DNA from: Methyloradius palustris
GTDB lineage: Bacteria > Pseudomonadota > Gammaproteobacteria > Burkholderiales > Methylophilaceae
NCBI RefSeq assembly: GCF_019703875.1
Contig: NZ_AP024110.1
Location: forward strand, 434,001 to 498,000
Length of the DNA stretch: 64,000 nucleotides
Reading direction: 5' to 3'
Of this stretch, positions 15,311-25,300 are shown piece by piece (the first letter of the stretch is position 1; every line of letters begins with the position of its first letter). A program made the translations under genes and the position numbers. The notes under the pieces are model-generated. The model made no database searches and was not told where the DNA came from. It saw only the letters and a list, made by a program, of their open reading frames with translations.

Positions 15311-16531
15311 TTAAGCCGCGCCCTCATATAGTATTTTCCAGCGTTGGTTTTCAAATATCCAATATTGGCGTTTACGCATCTTGCTGTCGAGATTATCGCT
15401 CTTGTAATCCTGGTCAAAATTCACGACAGCCATTTGTTGCTGGCTATTAGGATAGCGGAACATGCTGACATTGGATAGTTGGATTTCCACATGCATTTTA
15501 TACGCTTGAATGCGGCGCTTTTCTTTAGACCAACCATCGAGGTTGGTTGATTGCGTGAAAAACTGATTTGAATAATGGGATAAATAAGCTTCTGTATCCT
15601 GCGATTCCCAGTCTTTACGCCAATCTTCAACCGCCTTTGTTAACCCCATTTTTTGTGTGGCTGCTTGATCTGGGCTTACCCATTGCATATTGTTGGCCAC
15701 AATAAAAAGCGTCTTGCCTTTTTGCATGATGGGGCCGATGGCTTTTAAATCTGGGTTAGACAACACCACACAGCCATCACTAGCACGGGGAGGGCGGCTA
15801 TAGGTGTCACTGGGCGTGCCATGTAGCCAGATGCCATGGCCGTTCTTTCCTTGATGCCTGTCCCACTCGTTCGGGTAGTTAAGCGGGTAAGCAGCGTTAC
15901 CATAGAAGTCAGGTAATTTTTTGATCAACTGGCTATCTGCGTAATACACCCCCACAGGTGTACGTTTGTCACCCTCGCTGCTTTTTTCACTGCCATTTCG
16001 GCCCACCGTTACGTAATAATCTGCTACATATTGTGGTTGGTTATTCACGTTGCGATACAGATACAATCTTGATTTATCGGCATCCACCACAATCACGTAT
16101 TGCTGGCTGGCATCAATTTGCCACAATGGCTCAGGGATGCTGCTGGGTGCTTGTTTGGCCAGGTAATGCTCTAGCCGCATGCGTGCTTCAGCACGAAAGT
16201 CTGAAACCTTGTCTGGATTACTTTCAGGGGCGCTACCAAATGATTGCAGTTGCTGCGCGCGTGCCATGAGTAAATCCCCACGCACCAAATAAGCAAGCTT
16301 GAAATTGGGAGCGGTTTGTATCACTTGGTCTATGGTCTGCGATGCCTGCTGTAATTGGCCTTGGGTGATCTGCAGCAGGCTCCTGACAAGCAGGCTCTCG
16401 GTGTAGTTGGCGGCAAAGTTGTTATTGCCATTGAATTTCACCTGTTCAAGGTGATCAATGGCGGTGGCATTCCACGGCAGCAGAGCGCTGCCTATGAGTA
16501 GGGAAACAGATAATACTTTTAAGATTTGCAT
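15311..16531 (-). CDS. L,D-transpeptidase (YkuD) with a C-terminal NTF2/SnoaL-like domain
   Basis: 406 residues with a signal peptide (to about TAI at 25). An N-terminal helical part (30-130) precedes the catalytic YkuD domain (about 143-280), which contains YVIVVDADKSRLYLYRN, KRTPVGVYYA, HGIWLHGTP (His237) and SRPPRASDGCVVLSN (nucleophile Cys254). The usual S/T-H-G-C core reads S-D-G-C here. The C-terminal ~105 residues (VEDWRKDWESQDTEAYLSHY to the end) form an NTF2/SnoaL-like domain that matches the C-terminus of the next gene. Expected role: peptidoglycan or envelope-protein crosslinking in the periplasm. A 21-bp gap to the TPR gene implies co-transcription. Confidence 0.88.
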   Translation of the reverse strand: MQILKVLSVSLLIGSALLPWNATAIDHLEQVKFNGNNNFAANYTESLLVRSLLQITQGQLQQASQTIDQVIQTAPNFKLAYLVRGDLLMARAQQLQSFGSAPESNPDKVSDFRAEARMRLEHYLAKQAPSSIPEPLWQIDASQQYVIVVDADKSRLYLYRNVNNQPQYVADYYVTVGRNGSEKSSEGDKRTPVGVYYADSQLIKKLPDFYGNAAYPLNYPNEWDRHQGKNGHGIWLHGTPSDTYSRPPRASDGCVVLSNPDLKAIGPIMQKGKTLFIVANNMQWVSPDQAATQKMGLTKAVEDWRKDWESQDTEAYLSHYSNQFFTQSTNLDGWSKEKRRIQAYKMHVEIQLSNVSMFRYPNSQQQMAVVNFDQDYKSDNLDSKMRKRQYWIFENQRWKILYEGAA

Positions 16532-16552
16532 GAGCGATTAATTGTCCGGCGC

Positions 16553-17686
16553 TCAGCGATCGGTCAGCTCCTGCTGAATCAACCAGGTGTTGCGCACTTT
16601 TTGTAAGACTAAGGTTTTAGATGTTCTTTTGGTGACAGCGCCAGCGCGATAATTCTGCTTAAAGCTCACTTTGGCTTTGTTGGCACTTTCAAAGCTAACG
16701 CGAGGATTGAGAACCTCAACGTTAATAGCCGCGGCCTTGCCGATGATGCCACGGCGGCTGGCTTCCCACTCTTTGCGAGATTGACCCGCTGGTGTTTGAA
16801 ACGAATCAGCATAACTTGCCAGATACTGATCAACATTTTTGTTTGACCAAGCCTTTGCCCATAGCTTCACCGCGTTCATCACGTTGTTTTCGTCATTGCC
16901 ATCTTTTTCTGCAGGCTTGGCAATTTCTGCGTTTGGTTTTTCCACCACCACTGGTTTTGCAGGTTCAGCAGGTTTAATGATCTCTGCTGGTTTTACTTCA
17001 ATAGGTTTAACGGGCTCAGCAGGCTTGACTGGTTCGGTTGGTTTGATTGGCTCTACTGGTTTAACTGATTCAACTGGCTTTGCAACATCTGCAGGTTTGA
17101 CCACGGGCTTGGTATTGTCAGCAGGTTTGCTGTTATCTGCCAGCATGGTTGGTTTGCCAGTAGTGCTGAATAACTCTTTAATCAACGACAGCTTGTTTTG
17201 CGCGCGCGCATTGCTGTTATCAAGCTGCAGGGCTTTGTCATAGGCTTCAGAGGCCATTCTGGCGTAGATGTCACCCAGGTTCTCATGCGCAGTTGCATAG
17301 CTGGGGTGGGTTTTAATCGCAGTTTCAAGTGCGATTCTGGCTTTATCGTATTGACCCTGATCCGCATACAACACAGCGAGATTGTTGTATGGTTCGGGCA
17401 GGTTAGGGTATTTGGCTGTAATGTCAGTAAATGTCTTGATAGCGTCATCACGCTTATTCAACTCTGCCAGCAATACGCCTTTAATGAAGAGCGCCTGTAC
17501 GTCTTTTGGGTTATCGCTCAGATAACTGTTCACTTTAGTTAAAGCAGCAGCTTGTTGCCCCTGATTCGCTAGCTGGGTGATTTCTTTAAGGTCGTCAGCA
17601 GGGGCAGCACTAGCTGATGTTGAAAATGCGGCAGAAAGTGGAAGAGATAGTAGGAGGGCGGTCAGGACAACGCGCAATACAGGCAT
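16553..17686 (-). CDS. Periplasmic TPR protein with Lys-Pro repeat linker and NTF2/SnoaL-like domain
   Basis: 377 residues from the ATG at 17686, chosen because it begins a proper signal peptide (MPVLRVVLTALLLSLPLSAA); the frame extends 11 codons upstream only from a TTG. TPR repeats cover about 30-180 (LFIKGVLLAELNKRDDAIKTF, PEPYNNLAVLYADQGQYDKA, AHENLGDIYARMASEAYDKA). A repetitive linker follows, with many copies of VKPxEP / KPAEP, then a C-terminal domain (about 275-377; VKLWAKAWSNKNVDQYLASY) homologous by eye to the tail of the L,D-transpeptidase. The long K/P linker would let the domain reach across the periplasm. Probable accessory factor of the transpeptidase (inference). Confidence 0.8.
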   Translation of the reverse strand: MPVLRVVLTALLLSLPLSAAFSTSASAAPADDLKEITQLANQGQQAAALTKVNSYLSDNPKDVQALFIKGVLLAELNKRDDAIKTFTDITAKYPNLPEPYNNLAVLYADQGQYDKARIALETAIKTHPSYATAHENLGDIYARMASEAYDKALQLDNSNARAQNKLSLIKELFSTTGKPTMLADNSKPADNTKPVVKPADVAKPVESVKPVEPIKPTEPVKPAEPVKPIEVKPAEIIKPAEPAKPVVVEKPNAEIAKPAEKDGNDENNVMNAVKLWAKAWSNKNVDQYLASYADSFQTPAGQSRKEWEASRRGIIGKAAAINVEVLNPRVSFESANKAKVSFKQNYRAGAVTKRTSKTLVLQKVRNTWLIQQELTDR

Positions 17687-17877
17687 TATGATATACTTTT
17701 CTGCAATTAATTTTATCAACGCAATTCTATCAACAAGCCTATGTAACCTCCAATAGCCGATGCTGTTTTTAGGGGATTTATTTGGTCGAGTTGGTCAATA
17801 AAATCAAATAGCGCTGTAAATCCAACATATTTCCCAAAATCAGACCTCTGACGACCAGGCAACCTTCATCATTTTCC

Positions 17878-19266
17878 ATGCTTAAAATCTACAATACCCT
17901 CGCGCGCGAAAAACAACTGTTTGTCCCTATTGTTGCTGGCAAAGTCAGTATGTATGTATGCGGGATGACAGTCTATGACTATTGCCATTTGGGCCATGGC
18001 CGCGTGATGGTGGTATTTGACATGGTCAATCGCTGGTTACGCGCTTCAGGGTTTGATGTTACCTATGTGCGCAACATTACTGATATTGATGACAAGATCA
18101 TCAAGCGTGCGAACGAGAATAACGAAACCATTGGCGAGTTAACCGCTAGATTTATTACGGCAATGGATGAAGACGCAGCCAAACTTGGCGTAATGCGCCC
18201 AGATATCGAGCCGCGTGCAACAGATTATATCGGTGGCATGGTGAGCATGATCGTAGCCTTGATTGCCAACGGCAATGCCTACGCAGCAGACAATGGCGAT
18301 GTATTTTATTCGGTGAATAGCTTTGCCAACTACGGCAAGTTATCAGGTAAATCTCTTGAAGACTTGCGTGCGGGCGAACGTGTAGAGATTGATGCCTTCA
18401 AGCGTGACCCCATGGATTTTGTATTGTGGAAGTCCGCCAAGCCTAACGAACCAAGCTGGGATTCACCTTGGGGTAAAGGCCGTCCAGGCTGGCATATCGA
18501 ATGCTCAGTGATGGGCGAACATCATTTAGGCAAGCATTTTGATATTCACGGCGGCGGCCAGGATTTGCAGTTCCCGCATCATGAAAACGAGATCGCCCAA
18601 TCTGAGGCAGCCCATCACTGCACCTTTGTGAACTACTGGATGCACAACGGTTTTATCCGTGTGGTGAATGAAAAAGATGGGCTGGATGAAAAGATGTCCA
18701 AGTCCCTCGGTAATTTTTTCACTATTCGTGATGTACTGAAAAAATATGATGCCGAGACAGTACGCTTTTTCATATTACGCGCCCAATATCGTAGCCCGCT
18801 CAATTACTCGAGTGTCCATCTTGATGACGCTAAAGCAGCATTATCGCGCCTATATACCTCGTTACGAGGTTTGGATGTTGCAGATATTGAAATTGATTGG
18901 CATCAACCAGCCGCCGCGACCTTTAAAACTGCAATGGATGATGACTTTAATACGCCAGAAGCTATCGCAGTATTATTCGATCTAGCGAACCAAGTAAATA
19001 AGGCAGGGTCATTAAAAGAAGCTGGCTTGCTTAAAAAATTGGCCAGCATTTTAGGCTTGTTACAGAGAAATCCTGAAAGCTATCTACAAGGCGAAGTCGA
19101 AGTTGGCGGTATATCTCAAGAGCTGATTTGGATGCTTATCAATCAACGGCTAGATGCAAAAAAAAATAAGGACTTTGCTTTGGCTGACAGTATTCGTAAG
19201 GAATTGCTTGAAGCGGGTATTGTGCTTGAGGATCATTCATCTGGTACTAGCTGGCGTAGAGTTTAA
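17878..19266 (+). CDS. cysS: Cysteinyl-tRNA synthetase
   Basis: Class I aminoacyl-tRNA synthetase charging tRNA-Cys; 462 residues, the usual length. Zinc ligand Cys28 in YVCGMTVYDYCHLGH; the HIGH signature reads HLGH (37-40). Further motifs: YVRNITDIDDKIIKRA, GKGRPGWHIECSVM, DIHGGGQDLQFPHHENEIAQ and KMSKSLGNFF. The start has no strong Shine-Dalgarno sequence. The gene is divergent from the TPR/transpeptidase/cyclophilin/lpxH strand, a neighbourhood common in betaproteobacteria. The ~190-bp divergent region shows no clear regulatory site to me. Confidence 0.97.
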   Translation: MLKIYNTLAREKQLFVPIVAGKVSMYVCGMTVYDYCHLGHGRVMVVFDMVNRWLRASGFDVTYVRNITDIDDKIIKRANENNETIGELTARFITAMDEDAAKLGVMRPDIEPRATDYIGGMVSMIVALIANGNAYAADNGDVFYSVNSFANYGKLSGKSLEDLRAGERVEIDAFKRDPMDFVLWKSAKPNEPSWDSPWGKGRPGWHIECSVMGEHHLGKHFDIHGGGQDLQFPHHENEIAQSEAAHHCTFVNYWMHNGFIRVVNEKDGLDEKMSKSLGNFFTIRDVLKKYDAETVRFFILRAQYRSPLNYSSVHLDDAKAALSRLYTSLRGLDVADIEIDWHQPAAATFKTAMDDDFNTPEAIAVLFDLANQVNKAGSLKEAGLLKKLASILGLLQRNPESYLQGEVEVGGISQELIWMLINQRLDAKKNKDFALADSIRKELLEAGIVLEDHSSGTSWRRV

Positions 19267-19367
19267 TATTCCATCATTTAATATTTATGCATGTGATTCC
19301 TGACTTTTTTGGCTATACTCAATCTATGCTTATCAATTCATGTTTATGTAAGCGCAATTAAATAATC

Positions 19368-19658
19368 ATGCTGCTTAAAAAATCCTTTGTTGTTTTATTG
19401 AGCTTAGTTCTGTATTTCAGCCTGCTTGCCCAGCAGACGCATCAGACCTATGCCGAGGATTTTGACGTGCCTACATTGATGGATATTCCGCATGTTGAGG
19501 CGGATAGCAAGGTGGATAGTAATGAGCCTATGCTGTTCTCGCAGTCCTTGACTCCATCCAAAAGCATTCCTCGTAACGCTGATAGTCTTTTCCATACCCA
19601 ATATCACCAGCCTGAATTCGCCCTGATTTTACGGCCTCCCAAAGCTATTTCTATCTAG
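19368..19658 (+). CDS. Small exported protein ahead of the metal RND operon
   Basis: 96 residues with a signal-peptide-like N-terminus (KKSFVVLLSLVLYFSLLAQQ). The rest is polar with several His and Asp residues (HQTYAEDFDVP, IPHVEADSKVD, HTQYHQPEF) and no known domain. It lies 226 bp before the outer-membrane component of a heavy-metal RND system, in the same direction, so a periplasmic metal-related role is possible but unproven. The ATG has no strong ribosome-binding site. Could also be a non-essential leader ORF; moderate confidence that it is real. Confidence 0.5.
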   Translation: MLLKKSFVVLLSLVLYFSLLAQQTHQTYAEDFDVPTLMDIPHVEADSKVDSNEPMLFSQSLTPSKSIPRNADSLFHTQYHQPEFALILRPPKAISI

Positions 19659-19884
19659 TTTTAATCAGGTTGGCCTAACACTTGCTACGCTTTATACCGT
19701 TTGCTTGTTAATGTGTTTGAGCCAACTTGTATTGATTCCTTCTGGCTTACCCATGCTTTGTCATGCACGGCAGCAAGCCAGTTTCATTAAATCAATGAAT
19801 AGAGTGAGAATGAATAGTCTTGTTAAGTGGTACTCAGGCTCAAATGAGCTTGATCCTGGCGTCAGTCATATTAGATTTCCCCGA

Positions 19885-21138
19885 ATGCTGTTGATGCACT
19901 GTAAGCGACTAATAGCAGCGATGCTGTCAGTTTTCGCGCTTTCAGTTTCTCCTGCACAAGCCGCCCCTGTCTTTACGCTGCAACAAGTGCTGGATAGCGC
20001 CATGCAGCAAAACCCTGCAATCGCCATTATCCGCGCACAAGAAGATGCAGCACAGGCTACAGTCACGACGGCTAAATCTTTTGCCAACCCAGAGATAGAT
20101 GCAGGTATGGGACCAACCCGCTTTCGCACCACCAACCAATCCGATAGCAGAAACTGGGGTGTTGGATTATCCCAGCCACTGGAGTTTTCTGATGTTAGAA
20201 CTGCACGTCGCGAAATTGCTGAGTCGAATGTGAAGGCTGTGGGATTCAACTCTGAATTAACGCGGATTGAATTGCGCAGTCGAGTAAAAAGTGTCTTTTA
20301 CGAAGTATTACAACGGCAAGCCGTATTAAAGCTGGTGGAAGACGACCGCAATTCGCTCAAGCAGATTCGTGAGCGTGTGAAACTGCGTACTGATGTAGGT
20401 GAATCGCCACGCTATGAGCTGATTAAGGCCGATACAGAAGCTTTAGCAGCTGAGCGCGACTATCAGTCTGCGATTGTGCGGGTGACAGAAGCCAAGGCTT
20501 ATTTGCGCGGTTTGATAGGCAATTCAATGCCAGCCGATTATGAGTTGGCAGGCGAGTTGCCGCTGGTGGATACCTTGCCAGACCTCATCACACTGCGCGA
20601 CAAAATTGATCAAAGCCCATTGTTGCAGCAAATCCGTGCACAGAAAGAAACCGCAGAAGCCAAGCTCAGGCTGGAAGAAAGCTTGCGCAACCCTGGGCTC
20701 ACGCTCAAAGCTGGCATAGATCAAGACCCAGACCTGACAAGCCTGCGTTTTGGCCTAGCAATTCCTTTACCTTTATGGAACCAGCGTCAGGGCCAGATTG
20801 CGGAGGCTTCTGCTAATGTCATGCAAGCACAGGCACATGTCAGTGATCGTGAGCTGGCCTTACAGCGTGATATTGAGTCTTCGTATCAACGCTATTTGAT
20901 TGCGCAAGGGCAAGTCGCTGCTTTTGAAAATGGCTTACTGAGCCAGGCTGAATCAGTGTTGAAAGTTGCAGAATCAGCTTATCGATTTGGTGAGCGCGGC
21001 ATACTGGATTATCTAGATGCGCAACGTACCTATCGCAGTGTAAGAAAAGACTATCTCGCAGCACGCTATGACTATATCAACGCGATGCTGGAAATTGAGC
21101 GCTTGCTCGGTACCGAACTTTTGGAGGTTAAATCGTAA
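19885..21138 (+). CDS. TolC/CzcC-family outer-membrane factor
   Basis: Outer-membrane channel of a tripartite RND efflux system; 417 residues from the chosen ATG. The frame is open 60 codons further upstream, but a signal peptide starts only at MLLMHCKRLIAAMLSVFALS, ending near AQAAP; ATG 19894 is an alternative and ATG 19810 has a GAGTGAG upstream. The body shows the long alternating helices of TolC proteins, with the OEP repeats beginning FTLQQVLDSAMQQNPAI and, in the second half, LRDKIDQSPLLQQIRAQKE and YRFGERGILDYLDAQRTYR. Closest by pattern to CzcC-type metal efflux channels. It overlaps the adaptor gene start by TAATG. Confidence 0.83.
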   Translation: MLLMHCKRLIAAMLSVFALSVSPAQAAPVFTLQQVLDSAMQQNPAIAIIRAQEDAAQATVTTAKSFANPEIDAGMGPTRFRTTNQSDSRNWGVGLSQPLEFSDVRTARREIAESNVKAVGFNSELTRIELRSRVKSVFYEVLQRQAVLKLVEDDRNSLKQIRERVKLRTDVGESPRYELIKADTEALAAERDYQSAIVRVTEAKAYLRGLIGNSMPADYELAGELPLVDTLPDLITLRDKIDQSPLLQQIRAQKETAEAKLRLEESLRNPGLTLKAGIDQDPDLTSLRFGLAIPLPLWNQRQGQIAEASANVMQAQAHVSDRELALQRDIESSYQRYLIAQGQVAAFENGLLSQAESVLKVAESAYRFGERGILDYLDAQRTYRSVRKDYLAARYDYINAMLEIERLLGTELLEVKS

Positions 21139-22322
21139 TGGCTGTTTATTTAAATACTAACAACATGATGTTGAACAAATCGAATGTCATCAAACCACTC
21201 TTAATTAGCCTTTTAATTGCATTCTGTCTCGTTGGCTGTAAAGCCAAAGAAGAGGCAAAGCCAAAACAAGAAGCGGTTGATCCCAATATTGTCCAATTGA
21301 CGCCATTACTCGAAAATGAAGTCAAATTGGTGACAGCCAGCATGTCTGATGTTCGCGAAGTATTGCGAATTCCTGGCAGCATACAGGTGGAAGATCGTCG
21401 TATGGCTCGGATTGGCGCATCGGTCACTGGGCGTATTACAGATATTGATGTGGTGCTGGGCCAAGAAGTAAAACAGGGGCAAGTTTTGGCAACGCTCAAC
21501 AGTACAGAACTCGGACAAAATCAGCTGGTTTACATCAAGGCACAACAGCAGATTAGCTTGCAGAGTCGTGCTGTAGATCGAGCAAAGCTGCTGCTGGAGT
21601 CCGACGTCATTGGTGCTGCAGAATTGCAACGCCGCGAAGCTGAATTAAGCGCAGCGCAAGCTGATCTGAATGCGGCAGGTGACCAACTAGAAGTATTAGG
21701 CATGTCTAAAACGGCAATTGCTCAGCTTGCAAAAAGTTCGCAAATCCATTCTTTCAGCAGCGTATCAGCACGACTTGCAGGCACAGTTATTGAACGTAAG
21801 GTGAACCTTGGGCAAGTTGTTCAGCCTGCTGAGCAACTCTTTACAGTAGCTGATTTGTCGCATGTATGGGCAGTGGCAGAAGTGCCCGAACAGCAGGCTG
21901 AGCTGATTCAAGAGGGTGAGGAAGTGAATATAGAAATTCCTGCGCTTAGTAACAAACAGTTTACTGGCAAGCTCATCTATGTAGCGGATGTGGTGAATCC
22001 GCAAACACGTACAGTGACAGTGCGAACCGATATGGAAAATCATGAGCGCGCTATCAAGCCAGAGATGTTAGTTTCAATGCTGGTGCAGTCTAAACCAGTA
22101 CCCAAACTCACAGTGCCTATGCAATCGATTGTGCGTGAGGATAATAAAGACCATGTGTTCGTGCAAATCGCACCCAGAAAATTCCGCCTGCGCGAAGTAA
22201 CGCTAGGTTCGGAATATGAAGGGATGGTCACTATCGAGAGCGGTGTCAGTGAAGGCGAGATTCTAGTCGGCGAAGGCGCATTTCATGTCAATAACGAGCG
22301 CAAACGCAAAGAATTGGAGTAG
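21138..22322 (+). CDS. RND periplasmic adaptor lipoprotein (CzcB/CusB-like)
   Basis: Membrane-fusion protein linking the RND pump to the outer-membrane factor; 394 residues. The N-terminus has a lipobox (LLIAFCLVGCKAK), so it is probably lipid-anchored in the inner membrane. Barrel-sandwich/lipoyl halves: RMARIGASVTGRITDIDVVLGQEVKQGQVLATL and SARLAGTVIERKVNLGQVVQPAEQLFTVADLSHVWA. Beta-barrel and membrane-proximal parts follow (NPQTRTVTVRTDMEN, GVSEGEILVGEGAF). It lacks the Met-rich N-terminal copper site of CusB. The start overlaps the upstream stop (TAATG). Next gene 3 bp downstream. Confidence 0.88.
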   Translation: MAVYLNTNNMMLNKSNVIKPLLISLLIAFCLVGCKAKEEAKPKQEAVDPNIVQLTPLLENEVKLVTASMSDVREVLRIPGSIQVEDRRMARIGASVTGRITDIDVVLGQEVKQGQVLATLNSTELGQNQLVYIKAQQQISLQSRAVDRAKLLLESDVIGAAELQRREAELSAAQADLNAAGDQLEVLGMSKTAIAQLAKSSQIHSFSSVSARLAGTVIERKVNLGQVVQPAEQLFTVADLSHVWAVAEVPEQQAELIQEGEEVNIEIPALSNKQFTGKLIYVADVVNPQTRTVTVRTDMENHERAIKPEMLVSMLVQSKPVPKLTVPMQSIVREDNKDHVFVQIAPRKFRLREVTLGSEYEGMVTIESGVSEGEILVGEGAFHVNNERKRKELE

Positions 22323-22325
22323 GCC

Positions 22326-25300
22326 ATGATTGAGTCACTGATTCGCGCTGCGCTCAAGCAGCGCTTGATTGTTGTCGTCCTCGCCATTGCATTGATGGCG
22401 GCTGGTTTGTTCGCAGTAAAAAAACTGTCGGTAGATGCATTTCCTGATGTCACCAACGTACAGGTATTAATTGCCACACAGGCGACTGGTAAATCACCAG
22501 AAGAAGTCGAGCGCTTCATCACGGTACCGCTGGAAATTTCCATGACGGGTTTGCCTGGCTTGACTGAGATGCGCTCGCTCAATAAAAACGGCTTGTCGCT
22601 GATCACCTTGGTGTTTACTGACGATACCGATGTGTTCTTTTCGCGCCAACTGGTGATGGAGCGCCTAATGGAGGTGATGGACCGCATGCCAGCGGGGGTT
22701 ACGCCTATTCTTGGCCCAGTATCTACGGGCCTAGGTGAGGTTTACCAGTACACGCTGGATAAACCTACAGATGGAAGTAGCGAACTTAGCCAAGCTGACC
22801 TTACCGAGCGTCGGTCTATTCAGGATTGGGTGGTTCGCCCAATGCTGCGTGGTATTCCCGGTGTGGCTGAAATCAATTCACAGGGTGGCTATGTCAAGCA
22901 GTATCAGGCGCTTGTGAACCCTGATCGTATGAATCACTACGGACTTAAACTGCAAGATGTTTATACCGCACTTGCCCGTAATAATGCCAACAGTGGCGGT
23001 GGAGTGTTGCCGCACTATGCCGAGCAATACCTGATTCGTGGCGTGGGCTTGATTCAAAACGTGGAAGACATTCGCGCCATTGTGCTTAAAGAGCAAAACG
23101 GTGTGCCTGTTTATATGCGCGATGTCGCTGAAGTGCAGATTGGTAACGAGGTGCGTGTAGGTACTGTGGTCAAAAATGGCTATACCGAGTCAGTCGGCGG
23201 TGTGGTTATCATGATGCGTGGTGGTAACGCCAAAGAGGTGGTCAGCCGCGTTAAAGAGCGGGTACAAGAGATTAATGACAAAGGGATGCTGCCAGAAAAG
23301 CTGCAGATCATTCCATATTATGATCGAAGCGAACTGGTGGATGCTGCGCTACATACAGTAGTAAAAGTGCTGATTGAAGGCATTATTCTTGTCGTCATTA
23401 TCTTGTTCTTATTCTTGGGTGACGTGCGTTCCAGCTTGATTGTGGTCACTACCTTGGTGCTCACTCCACTTATTACTTTTATCGCGATGAATTATCTCGG
23501 TATTTCTGCGAATCTGATGTCGCTCGGTGGTTTGGCGATTGCGATTGGTTTGATGGTAGATGGCTCGGTGGTGGTGGTAGAAAATACTTTTCACCAATTA
23601 GGCCATAGACCTGGTGAGAGCAAGATACGCGTGGTACTGGAAGCAGCTTCAGAAGTAGGTACGCCTGTATTGTTTGGTGTCGGTATCATCGTGCTGGTAT
23701 TCCTGCCCTTGATGACACTCGAAGGCATGGAGGGCAAGATGTTTGCACCTCTTGCCATGACAATTGCGATTGCCTTACTGGTATCGCTAGTGTTGTCTCT
23801 CACTTTGTCGCCAGTGCTTTGTTCTTATATGCTCAAAGGCGGTAGCGGTGAAGATACCAGGATGATCCAGGCCATCAAACGGCCTTATTTGTCTATGCTC
23901 AACTGGGCATTGAATAATGACAAAAAAACGATCGGCCTGGCAACGGCGGTATTTGTGGTATCCGTTATGATTGTGCCGTTATTGGGGACATCATTTATTC
24001 CCGAAATGAAAGAAGGCTCAATCGTTCCAGGCATTAACCGTGTGCCTAATATCTCGCTTGAAGAATCAACCAAGATGGAAATGAAGGCCATGAAGTTGAT
24101 CATGGAGCAAGTACCAGGTGTGAAATCAGCAGTCTCAGGTGTTGGTCGTGGCGAAAGCCCTGCTGATCCGCAAAGCCAGAATGAGTCCACGCCTATTATC
24201 AGTTTGAAACCGCGTAGCGAGTGGCCTAAAGGTTGGACGCAGGATGACATTGCCGCCAAGATGAGCCAAGTGTTGGAAGATGGTTTGCCAGGTATTCAAG
24301 TGGTGATGGCGCAGCCGATTTCAGACCGTGTGGATGAGTTGCTGACTGGTGTACGTTCTGATGTGGCAGTGAAAATATTTGGTGATGATATGGGCTTGCT
24401 CAAGGCAAAAGCCGATGAAATTGCCAAAATTGCAGGCACTGTTCGCGGCGCAGTTGATCTACGTGTAGAGAAGGTTTCGGGTCAGCAATATCTCAATATT
24501 GTGATTGATAGGCAAGCTATTGCCCGTCAGGGTATCAATGCCTCAGACATTCACGACATCATTGAAACGGCAGTAGGCGGCAAGGTGGCGACTGACATTT
24601 ACGAAGGTCAACGTCGCTTTAGTGCTGCGGTGCGTTACCCAGAAAGCTTCCGCGATAATGTGACTGCGATAGGCAATATTCTGGTGACTTCGCCCAATGG
24701 CTCGCGCGTAGCTTTGCATGATCTGGCAAAAATCGAGATTCGTGATGGTCCTGCGCAAATCAGTCGTGAGTTGGCTAAACGCCGTATTGTGATTGGTGTT
24801 AACGTAAAAGACCGCGATCTGGGTGGTTTTGTGGCTGAGTTGAAACAGGTGCTAGATAAGCAGCTAAAATTACCAGATGGCTATTATCTTGAGTACGGTG
24901 GCCAGTTCCAGAATATGGAGCGTGCACTGGGTCATTTGATGGTGATTATCCCGATTACGATCGCGGCAATCTTCTTCCTGCTATTCCTGCTGTTTAATTC
25001 GGTACGCTATGCCACCATGATTATCATGGTGCTGCCGTTTGCCTCGATTGGCGGCATCTTCGGCCTGTTTGTGACGGGTGAATACCTATCTGTACCCGCA
25101 TCGGTGGGCTTTATCGCGCTGTGGGGTATTGCCGTATTGAATGGTGTGGTGCTGGTGTCATACATCCGCACCCTACGAGATGAAGGCATGAGTCAGGCAG
25201 AAGCCATCATTCATGGCTGTAAACAGCGGTTCAGGCCGGTGATGATGACAGCAACGGTGGCCATGCTGGCACTCGTTCCTTTCCTGTTTGCGACCGGCCC

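Noticed and set aside
16970..17110. Tandem DNA repeat region (possible minisatellite)
   Set aside because: It is the in-frame Lys-Pro-Glu repeat of the TPR protein's linker; the unit varies and the frame is kept.
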